A stretch of DNA of 64,000 nt. Source: Clavelina lepadiformis (taxonomy: Eukaryota > Chordata > Ascidiacea > Aplousobranchia > Clavelinidae). This document shows positions 13,491 through 24,756 of the stretch, piece by piece. A program made the position numbers and the translations under genes. The DNA is taken from the NCBI RefSeq assembly GCF_947623445.1, contig NC_135241.1, positions 21,702,501 to 21,766,500 on the forward strand. Direction: 5' to 3'. The notes under the pieces were generated by a model. It made no database searches and was not told where the DNA came from. It saw nothing but the letters and a program-made list of their open reading frames with translations. The first letter of the stretch is position 1. Each line of letters begins with the position of its first letter.

Positions 13491-14567
13491 AACAGATATT
13501 GTGGTGCTCATCATCTATGGCTATACTTGCTCCGTCTTTTAACAATACATTTTTCCAGTAAATTCATTTTATGCGTGCCTGTACCATGCTTATACACGTA
13601 CATTGCTCACAGGATAGAATAGCGTTTTCTTATAACAAGTAATTAATGGTTCCGTTTCAGTTCACCATTTGCTAAAGATACCAAAGCACAATAGCAATAG
13701 TCCACCAATAGCTCAAATTATTTATCATTCGAGGTGTCTGCGCGCATAGCATCAATATGCTGTCGTAGCTGAAGCTTTTCAATACTTTTATTTCAAACTT
13801 TGATATATGTTTTCTCAACGTCAATGAATATCATAACTTCTTAAGGGCATTCATACAATGCTCTTTCAATACTTTACTAAATATCCAATTTGGTAATAAA
13901 TAAGCCCATTTCAGTGACTGAACCATGCTTCGTTTCTAGTTTTCGGTGACCAATCACCATTTTTATATTCCACACACCTATACGACTAATGGAATATACT
14001 CTTGGTGCCATTGAAACATAGACGCACTGCGCCGATACTGGATAGGACTATTTCAAAATTTTGCGTATTATTCTTTGATCTGTCTTCTTCCTGAAACTAC
14101 AAATATTGATTTTCCAGATTTAAAATCACCGTAATTTCGAATGATAAAACAATTCGTTTAAACTATGAATCTTCAGCTTGCAGATGATAAAATATCACTC
14201 TAGTGTGGGCTTATATAAACCATATATTTAGTCATGGTCGAAATTTAATAATAATCAGGTTTTCTTATGCATAATTTATGCTGCAGCGACAAGTCACACT
14301 GGTTTTTCTTCTCTTAATTGGTTTTCATTAAACATTTAATCAATTCAGGGTCACTATTCTTACGACGCAGAAGTCACACAACCAAAGTAGTATTTGAACT
14401 GGTATTTCTGGAATAGGTTCAAAATACAGGATATGCCATTGTGACTCGAATATATGAACGGATAATTGCGTGCTATTATTGCAATAATTGATAAAATGCC
14501 CACTTTATTACAATCTCGATTAATGATCTGTAGATTTTTTGTGCAAATCATGGATAGGTTATTACAG
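13491..14567. other. Spacer between C1 and cassette D1, with a bidirectional TATA-like site
   Basis: No complete gene seen. A TATATAAA-type stretch at about 14211-14218 is kept at about 18620 and 31079 in other units. It could serve the + strand D cassette, or the C gene on the minus strand. A short frame after it (ATG at about 14278) looks like a signal peptide but is stopped in the other copies. Confidence 0.4.
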
Positions 14568-14649
14568 GGTTTGCATCGTGCAAGAGTTGGCCTGTCAACA
14601 AACGTGAATTCTAATTTGAATGCTGACGAGATAGTGCTGCAGTATGCGA
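14568..14649 (+). other. Exon-like segment a of cassette D1
   Basis: An 82-base open segment bounded by TTATTACAG and a strong donor, GTAAGTG. It reads GLHRARVGLSTNVNSNLN and further in one frame without a stop. The copy at 31440-31521 keeps the frame; the copy near 18978 has a stop and a deletion. Its end phase (one base left over) does not match the phase needed by the basic exon at 14899, so the link between them is unresolved. Confidence 0.3.
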
Positions 14650-14898
14650 GTAAGTGATACTGATTAATGGAGAGGTCTGAACAGAAAGTTTGCATCCTGG
14701 ATGTATTATGCTCAGCATAGAAGTTGGATCGTATTGAGCAAATCAGCGGCTCTGCTGCGGAAATCTGCTGTTTTTGGATTAACGCCTTGTCATCACAAGT
14801 TTTAGCCTATAAGCCAAGAACAATGCAATAAGAATTCAGTTTTAAGTTAAGATTGTTGCGTTGCTACGCTGGTGAAGAGCTATCCTTTTTCTGAGCAG

Positions 14899-15064
14899 GT
14901 ACAGACGTGAGTACATTAGCGCTTATACGCTGCAATATGTGAACAAGCTCGCAGCTGTTTATTGGCGGCTCAGAGAACGGAAGTTGTTCAATCATATATT
15001 TTACCGCTGGCGGTGGAAATTAGATCTCGATGAACCAGATTTAGCGGGAATCGTGGCAGGCTAA
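14899..15064 (+). CDS. Cassette D1: conserved basic exon of an unresolved + strand peptide gene
   Basis: After a TTTTTCTGAGCAG acceptor the exon reads one base of a split codon and then 54 codons to TAA. The product begins YRREYISAYTLQYVNKLAAV, continues with a very basic WRLRERKLF...FYRWRWK stretch and ends with an acidic LDLDEPD tail. The same exon is present at 19807, 32313 and 35971. Between copies several changes are silent in this frame (AAC/AAT, AAG/AAA, CAT/CAC, GAA/GAG, GCG/GCT), while the sequence just upstream is less conserved; both point to coding in this frame. An AATAAA at 15314-15319 follows. The upstream exon carrying a start and a signal peptide was not found, so this is a partial model. 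Confidence 0.42.
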
Positions 15065-15313
15065 TAAGTTAATAGTTAAGTTATAATGCGACTGTTCTTC
15101 AGCATGCTGCTCATCCTTGATATATTCGCTTCACATTCCTTTATCAGTGAGCATATTATATTTGATGTTATTTGTAAACATGCATGCGTACGTACGTCAT
15201 TTGTTTCGTTTTGATTTTTCAATTTGACAATTTGACAATTTGAAAGTGTGACCTCACAATGAAGTTTGCAACAAGTTTCCTTTTATTGTTATTTCTTTAT
15301 TTTAAACACATTG

Positions 15314-15319
15314 AATAAA
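15314..15319 (+). terminator. Poly(A) signal for cassette D1
   Basis: AATAAA on the + strand about 250 bases after the D1 stop, repeated at the same place in the other units. Just beside it, at about 15282, TTTATT gives an AATAAA on the minus strand that would suit gene B1, so D and B transcripts converge and may overlap. Confidence 0.4.
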
Positions 15320-15589
15320 ACTTGCAACTGCGTAAATGCGATTCTTCAAGTTGAAAAGTGGAAGTCCTGTAAAACGTAATTTCTTTTAGAAAGAATATTT
15401 TGATGTAATGCATAAAATAAGAAATAGTGATTATCTAGCAAAACTTACACAAAGAATTGATGTGTCGTGTGAACAGTAACTGTATATGCAATGATATTGT
15501 AAATCATTCGGTTAGTTTTTTCAACTTAACTTAAACTGTGAGAAACAGAACAAACCTTATTTTCATGTCATAAAACTGCCTCGGGCCTG

Positions 15590-16120
15590 CTACAAGCCAA
15601 TTACGCCGTCGTCAACCACATCGTCTATGCGTTAAGTAATAAAAGATTTAGAAAGATTTTCAATAATTAAATTGGTAAAGTAAAACAAATAATGAACCTC
15701 AGATGAATAAAAGTACTGTACATGTTGGTTTAAATTGAAAGTTTCACCAAGACATAGTTTTACAGCAGTTTGTTACGTTGAGCAATATGTAGATGTTTTC
15801 TTTAGCTTCAACTATCATACAACTTACTGCCATCCACAAAACTGAAAGGTAAATAAATCAAATAAATTTCAAAATAATCTTAAGATACCACACACAACTA
15901 CGACATCAAACTTGTCGGCATATCAAATGTCTTAAATCTAAAGACCCAGATTGATGTGTTTTACTAAACCGATTCATTCTTACATGCTTTCATCCAAGGA
16001 TTGGTGATTCGCTTCAACGCTTTTTTCCACTTTCCTCACAAGATATCTTCTTCCAAAACCTTCAGTGGTCGTGGTAAGCAAAAGGCACATCAGCAAAGCA
16101 ACGATGATTACTTTATTCAT
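15590..16120 (-). CDS. Secreted small peptide B1 (61 aa, three exons)
   Basis: Minus-strand exons are 15984-16120, 15828-15841 (14-base microexon) and 15590-15624, giving 61 residues to TAG. The signal peptide MNKVIIVALLMCLLLTTTTE is followed by a basic stretch GFGRRYLVRKVEKSVEANHQ, then SLDESIFVDG and a strongly acidic end NDVVDDGVIGL. Donors are GTAAGA and GTAAGT; acceptors CTTTCAG and GCATAG. Length and exon phases equal those of A1. In this copy the microexon begins with T, giving Ile where B2, B3 and B4 have Met. The signal-coding DNA is identical in all four B copies, while the segment right after it differs in each. A secreted peptide with a basic core and anionic end is typical of antimicrobial precursors; that role is inference. 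Confidence 0.72.
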
Positions 16121-16172
16121 TTCTGTTTCACTTCAAGATTTTACACTTTCTGATATTTTGTCTTACGTAGCC

Positions 16173-16179
16173 TATATAT
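16173..16179 (-). promoter_or_regulatory. TATA box of B1
   Basis: Reads AATATATA on the minus strand about 55 bases before the B1 start codon. B2 keeps it; B3 and B4 have AATATCTA at the same place. Confidence 0.45.
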
Positions 16180-16451
16180 TAAAATTGAAATATGAATAAA
16201 CCCATAAGACGCTTTTTCATTAAAACCAATGCGATTGCAAAAAGTCTGTGCATGAAGAAAGGCTTACTAGGGGAATGTCTGCCATAACGGGACACTTTTA
16301 AGAAAACTGCTCACACTCCAAAACACGATTTGCTTTCGCTAATCTTTTTTCGGTTATGTTAGATATGACATCGCTTGGAATTAAGCGCAAGAGTTTGAAT
16401 AACTTTTATTTTGTTGTTTATTGAGTTATTTATAAAAAAAATTGAATTTTT

Positions 16452-16491
16452 TGTCCCATCTTGTATAACCATGGTAAACCAAGATGGGACA
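16452..16491. repeat. Inverted repeat (hairpin) upstream of B1
   Basis: Perfect 12-base arms TGTCCCATCTTG and CAAGATGGGACA separated by 16 bases containing CCATGG. It sits about 330 bases before the B1 start. The same structure lies at about 21249-21285, 33777-33816 and 37522-37555 before B2, B3 and B4, with small changes in the arms of B2 and B4. Confidence 0.7.
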
Positions 16492-16499
16492 GCACGCAT

Positions 16500-17756
16500 A
16501 AATCTTTGAATATAAAACCTTGCTTTAATTAAGCCGTAATCTTAGAAAATTTGCCTTTGAAATAAGATTGCTTAACCTTAAAACAAAAATTGAATTGATT
16601 TTGCAAAGTTTAGTTGTCGAACAGACGAATAAATTGATTGAGACAGACAGACAGAGAGGTAACGCAAGATGATCCTCTAAAATTCTGTGTGGGCATTTCT
16701 TTCTAGCGTTTACATTTGTTAAACAGGAAAAAGAACTAGTTTTCTTTGGCAAATTATGGCATGCGAGCTTTATTAAATTTTGCTTGGTATATAGGCTACT
16801 GTAGGCCACAACGTCAAAGTATTTTGTTTCCATTTCAAGTATAGGCAGACCTCATAATTTACCAACTAAATCTGTAGATGTGTTTATTTGAAAATGCTAC
16901 CAATGCTTTCTGGTTGTGTTGTATATATGCCGTCCAGTATAAATTGATTTTTTTCTAATTTATGAGATGATTTCTAAAATATGTTAAACGCGTCAGATTT
17001 TGTGGAAAAACAAGTTTCCCATGTAGCCTAATATTTTCTCTAACAGACAAAACGTTGTGTTTGTTCTATGTAACTTTAAGTGTTTTGTATTTTTTTCGGT
17101 GGTATCATAACAAATGTTGATAAATTTGAATTTGGTACAAATACAAACGCACTGATCCAAACTAAGTCGAACGTTATGAAAATAAAGAAATCAGTTTCAC
17201 CACTCTAAAGTTTAATGCTAGTTCATCAAGTCGAGACAATGTATCCAATCTTAAAGAAGCCATTACACTGTCAATAAACGGTTGCTGAATGACAAACCGC
17301 TAAATCTGCCAATGTTCAAGTTATCACATATTAACTCATGTTTTTTAGTTGTTAGTATAACAAAAACCAAAAAAGCATAACTAAAACCTAGTTATGGAGC
17401 AAAACATCCGAGTAGATTTTAAAATTTGGGTTTCTTTCTTTCGATAAAAATAACTCAAAACATAAATTAAGCTAGTTTTTCGTTAATATGTCAAAAAAAA
17501 AGTGGAAACGTAATGGATTTAAAACAAAAGTCCATTTGGAGCTAGTTTATGGCTGATAGGAATTATGGCGATGTCTCACCTTGTGCTATGTGCCATCATG
17601 GGCGACTTTCCTTTAATTCCAAATGGTTGCATTACAACTACCTCTTGCCCTAAGCACAGCAATGTGCAATGAGTAATATAACGGAAGAAATCAGTTCCTG
17701 TACAAACGCGAAACCTTCATTTAACTAAAACATTTTAAATCATTTAATAGCTTTAC
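16500..17756. other. Unit tail upstream of B1
   Basis: No gene seen. This stretch recurs, with indels, at about 21300-22140, 33830-35125 and 37570-38745. It contains a short AGAC microsatellite near 16641 and AT-rich sequence. It is the spacer between a B gene and the next unit. Confidence 0.5.
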
Positions 17757-18031
17757 ATTTCCTCCTCGAAAGGGTTTTCAACATCTTTCAAGCTTCTCTT
17801 CTCCATCATGGAGGATCTACGTCTGTCACTGAATCGTACTGTTTCCGCAGTGCGCTTATGCGGTACAACCTGTTAGGGGGCTGACTATTTGTTGACGGCA
17901 GAGCTAAGCCAGACATAGCGGGCATCGTACCACGTGGTAAGCTTTTAACATAATAGTTGGGTTATAGAATGACTGTTCTTGCGCATGCTGCTAAAACAAA
18001 CCACCAAAGCAAGGATGATCACTTTATTCAT
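17757..18031 (-). pseudogene. Broken copy A2 of peptide gene A
   Basis: The two ends of A-type exon 1 are present: the start and signal sequence MNKVIILALVVCF at 17990-18031, and the basic/acidic part with DRRRSSMMEKRSLKDVE at 17757-17855. They are separated by about 135 unrelated bases that resemble a decayed end of the D basic exon and the sequence after it. The signal is therefore cut from the mature part and no intact frame remains. It marks a recombination junction between unit 1 and unit 2. Confidence 0.6.
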
Positions 18032-19561
18032 TTTTTATTTTACCTCAAATTTCTTACGTCTTCCGATATAGATTGCTTTAAACAAAAAACATTACAAACA
18101 TATTACTAAACATTTATACTACATTACAAACATATGAAACCTAGCACGTTTTATTCACTAAAATCAGTGATTTAACGATTACAAAAATACGCTAAGTTTT
18201 ACTGAAGTATAGCCAGTCTGCCGCTTGCTCTAAGCAGCAACGTACATAGAGAGCAAATATTCTTGTTTTGGTTTTCATAGCAATCTTGCAGTTCTTCGTA
18301 GGCCGCTTGTCTGGAATAGAAGTATGTGATTAATATATGAGCTAAATAGGAATTCTACTGCAAAAAACGTTTCTTGTAACTTACATTGAAGTTGTTTTGC
18401 TCGAAATTTAAACGTGCAAAAATGTATTTTGCAAATCTGCCGATAGTTTTGCAAAATATTCGTAGCAAAATGTTTCACAAATATTGCGTTTTAACTATTT
18501 CATTGTACTTATATTAATGCGGTATTGCAATTTCTGAAATTAAAACTGGCTTTTAAAAGAGATTTAAAGTATGAATCTTTAGATTTCAGATGATAAGATA
18601 TTCCTCTAGTGTGGGCTTATATAAACCATATATTTAGTCATGGTCGAGTTTTAATAATAATCAGGTTTTCTTGTGCATAATTTATGTTGTAGCGAAATGT
18701 CACACTGGTTTTTCTTCTCTTAATTGGTTTTCATTAAATATTTAATCAATTCAGGGACACTATTCTTACAACGCAGAAGTCACACAACCAAAGTAGTATT
18801 TGAACTGATATTTCTGGAATAGGTTTAAAATACAGTATATGCCATTGTGACTCAAATATATGAACGGATAATTGCGTGTTATTGTTGTAATAATTGATAA
18901 ATTGCCCACATTATTGCTATCTCGATTAATGATCTGTAGATTTTTTTCGTGCAAATCATGGATAGGTTATTACAGGGTTTGCATCGTGCAACAGTTGGCC
19001 TGTAAACAGATGTGAATTCTAATTTGAATGTTGGCGAGATGCAGTATGCGAGTAAGTAATACTGATTAATGTAGAGGTTTGAACAGAAACTTGACTAGCT
19101 ACTATAATACGATTGAATTTGATACTTCGATCAAGTTATAATTACGATTTATGTTTGTAACTGAGTTTGAATGGGTTTGCGCGCTGCAAAGCAGAATCTA
19201 AAGAGGTTTTGTACAACGTTGGTATGTGCAGCATTCATCACAATGTGACAAAAGTGAGACGTTGCAACATTTTGCTGCTTTATATTCTTTATTCAGTTCC
19301 TCTTGTTGGCATCGCAACATTTTCTAAGTGGCCGGCAGCCCTTTTTTAATTTGTTACTGACAAGTTTTTTTTTTGAGTTTCTTTTATTAATTTCTACATA
19401 AAAGTTTTTTTAACTTGTAAGAATTTGTTAATGACCAAATCAAAATGTAACAAAGTTAAATCATAAATAATTACAGCTTTGGGTAGAGATTGTACGATTT
19501 TAATTGTCAAAATAGGAATTTTACTGTAACTTGAAGAATATTTCAACTAATTTTAACTTAG
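18032..19561. other. Spacer and decayed 5' part of cassette D2
   Basis: From about 18550 the sequence copies 14170-14660, including the TATATAAA stretch, but the segment-a equivalent near 18978-19050 has a stop and a deletion. From about 19090 to 19560 it matches 31660-32125 and 35250-35731. One short frame there (start 19167) has a hydrophobic LLLYILYSVPLVGIA run. It recurs in two other copies but lacks a convincing donor site. Confidence 0.4.
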
Positions 19562-19683
19562 GCAAATGGAGCTGGTGTAGAATCCGCAGCATTGATCCCA
19601 TTCAAAAACTTCTATATTTCATAAAACACTTAACACAACATGTACGGTTAACAGCAAAATTGAAAACCTTGTTTTTGGATTAA
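19562..19683 (+). other. Exon-like segment b of cassette D2
   Basis: Follows a TTTTAACTTAG acceptor and reads GKWSWCRIRSIDPIQKLLYF and on to a TAA, a basic amphipathic sequence. The copies at 32126 and 35732 keep the frame, with two silent and about three replacement changes seen. Whether it is spliced to the basic exon at 19807 is unknown, and unit 1 lacks it. Confidence 0.3.
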
Positions 19684-19806
19684 CGCCTTGTCATCACAAG
19701 TTATAGCCTATACGCCAAGAATGATGTAATATATTTATGAATTCAATTTTAAGTTAACATTGTTGCGTTGCTACTCTGGTGAAGCGCTACCTTATTTTCT
19801 ATGCAG

Positions 19807-19975
19807 GTAGAGACGTGAGTACATTAGCGCTTATACGCTGCAATATGTGAACAAGCTCGCAGCTGTTTATTGGCGGCTCAGAGAACGGAAGTTGTTCAAT
19901 CATACATTTTACCGCTGGCGGTCGAAATTAGATCTCGATAAGCCAGATTTAGCGGGAATCGTGGCAGGCTATTAA
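19807..19975 (+). pseudogene. Cassette D2: basic exon with an early stop
   Basis: Same exon as D1, but the first full codon is TAG instead of TAC, at 19808-19810. The rest of the frame (55 codons including the stop, ending GIVAGY then TAA) is open. If D is translated in this frame, this copy is dead; that is the inference. Confidence 0.4.
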
Positions 19976-20380
19976 GTTAACAGTTAGGTTATAGTTCGAC
20001 TGTTTCGTTTTGATTTTTCAATTTGACAATTTGAAAGTGTGACCTCACAATGAAGTTTGCAACAAGTTTCCTTTTATTGTTACTTCTTTATTTAAAACAC
20101 ATTGAATAAAACTTGCAACTGGGTAAATGCGATTCTTCAAGTTGAAAATTGGAAGTCCTGTAAAACGTAATATTTTTCAGAAAGAATATTTTGACGTAAT
20201 GTATAAAATAAGAAATAGTAATTATCTAGCAAACCTTACACAAAGAATTGATGTCTCGTGTGAACAGTAACTGTATAAGCAATGATATTGTAAATCATTC
20301 GGTTTGTTTTTTCAACTTAACTTAAACTGTGAGAAACAGAACAAACCTTATTTTCATGTCATAAAACATCCTCGGGCCTG

Positions 20381-20918
20381 CTACAAGCCAACTACGCCAT
20401 CGTCAACCACATCGTCTATGCGTTAAGTAAAAAAAGATTTAGAAAACATTTTCAATAATTAAATGGGTAAAGTAAAATAAATAATTAACCTGAGTTGAAT
20501 AAAAGTACTGTACATGTTGGTTTAAATTGAAAGTTTCACCAAAACATAGTTTTACAGCAGTTTGTTACGTTGAGCAATATGTAGATGTTTTGTTTAGCCT
20601 CAACTATCATACAACTTACTGCCATCCACAAACCTGAAAGGTAAACAAATCAAATAAAATTCAAAATAATGTTAAGATACCACACATAACTACGACATCA
20701 AACTTGTCGGCATATCAGATGTCTTAAATCTAAAGACCCAGATTGATGTGTTTTACTAAACCGATTCATTCTTACATGCTTTCATCCAATGATTGGTGAT
20801 TCGCTTCAACGCTTTTTTCCAACATAACAGCTCTTCTTCTTCTTCTTCTTCCAAAACCTTCAGTGGTCGTGGTAAGCAAAAGGCACATCAGCAAAGCAAC
20901 GATGATTACTTTATTCAT
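20381..20918 (-). CDS. Secreted small peptide B2 (63 aa), with an arginine run
   Basis: Exons 20776-20918, 20630-20643 and 20381-20415 on the minus strand, 63 residues. The signal peptide is identical to B1. The next segment reads GFGRRRRRRAVMLEKSVEAN: six arginines, encoded by a run of AGA codons (CTT/TTC repeats on the + strand, 20831-20852), replace the RRYLVRK of B1. The microexon gives MFVDG and the tail NDVVDDGVVGL. Splice sites are as in B1. The codon run is a likely result of slippage; the frame is kept. A TATATA stretch lies about 55 bases before the start. Confidence 0.7.
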
Positions 20919-22140
20919 TTCTGTCTCACTTCAAGTTTTTACACTTTCTGATATTTTGTCTTACTTAACCTATATATTTAAATTGAAATATGAATAAACC
21001 CATAAGACGCTTTTTCATTAAAACCCACGCGATTGCGAAAAGTTGGTGCATGAAAAAAGGCTTACTAGGGGAATGTCTCCCACAATGGGACACTTTTAAG
21101 AAAACTGCTCACACTCAAACACACGATTTGCTTTGGCTAATCTTTTTTCGGTTTCGTTAGATATGACATCGCTTGGAATTAAGCGCAAGAGTTTCAATAA
21201 CTTTTTTGTTATTTATTGAGTTATTTATAAAATAAAAATGAATCTTTTGTCCCATCTTGTATAACCATGATAAACCAAGATGGGAGAGCACGCATAAATC
21301 TGTGATAGCAAAACCTTGCTTTAATTAAGCCGTAATCTTAGAAAATTTGCCTTTAAAATAAGATTGCTTAAACTTAAAACAAAAATTGAATTGATTTTGC
21401 AAAGTTTAGTTGTCGAACAGACGAATAAATTGATTGAGACAGACAGACAGACAACGCAAGATGATCTTCTAAAATTCTATGTGGCCATTTCTTTCCAGCG
21501 TTTACAGTTGTTAAACAGGAAAAAGAACTAGTTTTTCTTGGCAAGTATAGAAAAAATAAACAATAAAAATATAGAAATCAGTTTCACCACTCTAAAATTT
21601 AATGCTAGTTCATCAAGTCGAGACAATGTATCCAATCTTAAAGAAGCCATTACACTGTCAATAAACGGTTGCTGAATGACAAACCGCTAAGTCTGCCAAT
21701 GTTCTAGTTATCACATATTAACTCATGTCTTTTAGTTGTTAGTATAACAAAAACCAAAACATAACTAAAACCTAGTTATGGAGCAAAACATCCGAGTAGA
21801 TTTTAAAATTTGGGTTTGTTTTATTTCGATAAAAATAACTTAAAACACAAATTAAGCTAGTTTTTCGTTAATATGTCAAAAAAAAGTGGAAACGTAATGG
21901 ATTTAAAACAAAAGTCCATTTGGAGCTAGTTTATGGCTGAAAACAATTATGGCGATGCCTCATCTTGTGCTATGTGCTATCATGGGCGACTTTCCTCTAA
22001 TGCCAAATAGTTGCATTACAACTACCTCTTGCCCTAAGCACAGCAATGTGCAATGAGTAATATAAAGAAAGAAATCAGTTCCTGTACAAACGCGAAACCT
22101 TCATTTAACTAAAACATTTTAAATCATTTAATAGCTTTAC
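20919..22140. other. Unit 2 tail upstream of B2
   Basis: No gene seen. It holds the B2 promoter region with a TATATATT stretch (about 20971), a GGGGAATGTCTCCC motif (21068-21081) and the hairpin at about 21249-21285. It then copies the unit 1 tail with a large internal deletion. Confidence 0.45.
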
Positions 22141-22182
22141 ATTTCCTCCTCGAAAGTGTTTTCAACATCCTTCAAGCTTCTC
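22141..22182 (-). pseudogene. Fragment A3 of peptide gene A
   Basis: Only the last part of A-type exon 1 remains (RSLKDVENTFEEE); the signal and basic segment are gone, replaced by the sequence that starts the unit 3 copy of the 11.9-13.8 kb block. Confidence 0.55.
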
Positions 22183-23148
22183 TGACAAGCGTTGACTTCT
22201 AAGCGTTTGTCATGTTTGTCAACCAATCGTCCAGTAATATTCTCTTAAATATTTTCCGATAATTTACCAGATGATGTTACATACAGGGAAGCTTTCTTCA
22301 AGTGACTTGATAGACGATGGAAAAGCGTGATATAAGCGTTTGTCATGTGGACAAAAATTGATTAATTACAAAAATTACAAAATAAATTGGAACTTACATG
22401 CGCCTTCACTCATCCTTATTTTTAACTAAAAGAAACAATTGCATTCACAGCCGGGTTGTTTTTCTTTTCTGTTTCTTAAAACTAAAAGTCCTCCTCTATT
22501 TATAACATGATATGCCATACGTGACGTCTTCTCGTGCTGTTGTTATGCATTTTCGTGCTAATTTGATGCAACATTTTTGTTGAATTCACACCTTATCAGC
22601 ACGTTTTCACTTTATACGTGCAGTATGTTATACTTCTTAAAATAACGTGTGTAACTTTTCATTTAATGAAATTGTTTTATTGGCGTGTTTTCCTTAGAAC
22701 GCATCTGAAGGGTTGTATTGACTTTATCTAGCATTCTAGCTGCTATGAATGCAACAAATACCTGCGTGTTATAGTTTATAAAAAGATCCATTTGGGTGGC
22801 ACTAATCGTCCAGCAATATTCTCACAATTTTTCCCCAACGTTTAGCAAATAATCTTACCGAGAGAAACTTCCTGCGAGTGATATTACAGTACAAACCGTG
22901 TATAATACCGGAATAACACCGGAATAATATACCATTGCTTTTCAACATGTTGTCATGTGAGCAAAGTAATTAACTAAAAGTGATGGGAACAACGGAGTTT
23001 TCTGAACATCGTTGAATTTTGAATATTTACCAAACGTTTTGTCTACAGCTCTGTAAAATGATAACAGATCTCGTAGAAAACATTTTTTTATTGCAAGCTA
23101 ATTAATACAAACAGTTTGTGGCAAATTCAGCATTATTTGTAACGTCGA

Positions 23149-23649
23149 TCATCCCCTGCGGAACCAAAGAATAACGTTTTTCGGTGCAGCGTAATACTCG
23201 TAATACCCTAAGTCATCTGCAATGCAAAGTGTAGTCACAATTAGAAAACTAAACATAACTGTGATAATCAAGATCATGTATATTTCTGACCTTTGTCGTC
23301 AGACCTACCATTGAGCCTTTCTTGATGCCTACAAAAACAGCTGTCGTTACCAGATATCAGCTAAATGTCATATAGCCTTTATCTCATTACTACAGTAATA
23401 TCATGAACATTTTCTCTTTTTGTTATATGGTTGAACAATTTAAACTTTATGGACTCATTTTACAAGAAGCAAATTATCATAGGAGCATTTTTGCGATTTT
23501 CTGCTACTTATGCGAAAAAGATCGTATTTGACTCACCGACTAATTTTTCTAAAGGTTGATGAACTGCTTCTCTTCGCAATGCTTCGACCTTCACATGGAT
23601 ACAAAAGACAGAATATTACACAAAAGGTAAAAAGAATTTTTCTCGGCAT
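23149..23649 (-). CDS. Secreted small peptide C2 (66 aa, three exons)
   Basis: Exons 23537-23649, 23309-23328 and 23149-23216 on the minus strand, the exact equivalent of C1. Splice sites, exon lengths and stop are kept. The signal reads MPRKILFTFCVIFCLLYPCE; compared with C1 I see Thr5 to Ile, Ser19 to Cys and Ile37 to Ser, plus silent changes. The last two exons code the same residues as C1. The gene lies only about 330 bases from the transposon inserted at 23979, so part of its promoter may be displaced. Confidence 0.66.
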
Positions 23650-24300
23650 ATTTACTGCTATAATATTTATTTTTCCGTTTATACAACAGATATTCTGGTG
23701 CTCATCAGCTATGGCTATACTTGCTCAGTCATTTAACAATAATTATTTCCAGTAATTTTATTTTATGCGTGACTGTACCATGCTTATACACGTACATTGC
23801 TCACAGGATAGGATTGCGTTTTCTTATAACAAGTAATTAATGGTTCCGTTTCAGTTCACCATTTGCTAAAGATACCAAAGCACAATAGCAATAGTCCACC
23901 AATAGCTCAAATTATTTATCATTCGAGATGTTTGCGCTCATAGCATCAATATGCTGTCGTAGCTGAAGCTTTTCAATACAGTCGAATCCGCTTAATTCGG
24001 ACACCGGATAACCCGGACAACCGCTTTATTCGGCCAAAATGCTCGGGAACGGAACAAAAGTAAAAATTGAACGTAAAAAAATCCTGTTAATTCGGACAAT
24101 TCTCCGCTTAATTCGGACACAGGTTCGCAATTCCATCGTTAGGTTATGACACAATAAACAGTACTTCGTTCGTTTTAAGACAAGATGCAATTGCATTATG
24201 AGTGATTATGGTGAAACAATGACGATCCATGCAGTAACAATCGACAATGAACTCATATAACGCCGTGCCAGCTTCATAGTCGCTTTTACTTGGGTACAAT

Positions 24301-24719
24301 TGTAACCAAACTTTTTCTTTAACCAGGAACTGCCCGCTCCACAGCTAGTCAAATAGCTAGGTTTGCTTTAACATCTTTTAATGGCATTTTACTTAATAAA
24401 AACGATCATCTCTCACTGAAACCGAAACGTAACTGCCCACAACCGTCGCCCAGCCGCGCACAGTACTACCCCAAACAAATTCCACGCGAGGAAGGAATCA
24501 ACGTGGAACGTAAAACACGATACTAACTTAGCCTTTGGGGTAACTACGTGAGACGTCACAAGAGATTTGATAAAAACAGGTGTACAAGAACAAGTAAAAG
24601 AACATAAACAAGTAAAATACGGCAGACCGTGAACATGCATAAAAACAACACAATGCAAAGAAAAGACGGTATATAATGTGGTGTCTACAAAACAGGTGCA
24701 TAAAAATAATCCCGTGACA
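24301..24719 (-). repeat. 3' LTR of the retrotransposon
   Basis: 419 bases, TG...CA ends. Resembles 29877-30365 in the first 25 bases and in patches, with many substitutions and indels. Confidence 0.8.
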
Positions 24720-24756
24720 TCCCCCCCAGACCAGTTCTTTTCCGGCCCCGGAAAAG

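Noticed and set aside
13316-13561. An 81-codon hydrophobic + strand frame, conserved at 23510-23755
   Set aside because: It is antisense to exon 1 of C1 and C2. The minus-strand model has splice sites, a signal peptide and silent changes; the + frame is explained by overlap.
14278-14331. ATG followed by QRQVTLVFLLLIGFH, a signal-like frame before cassette D
   Set aside because: The copies at about 18690 and 31150 have TAG right after the ATG codon pair, there is no good donor, and the possible intron to the next acceptor would be about 29 bases.
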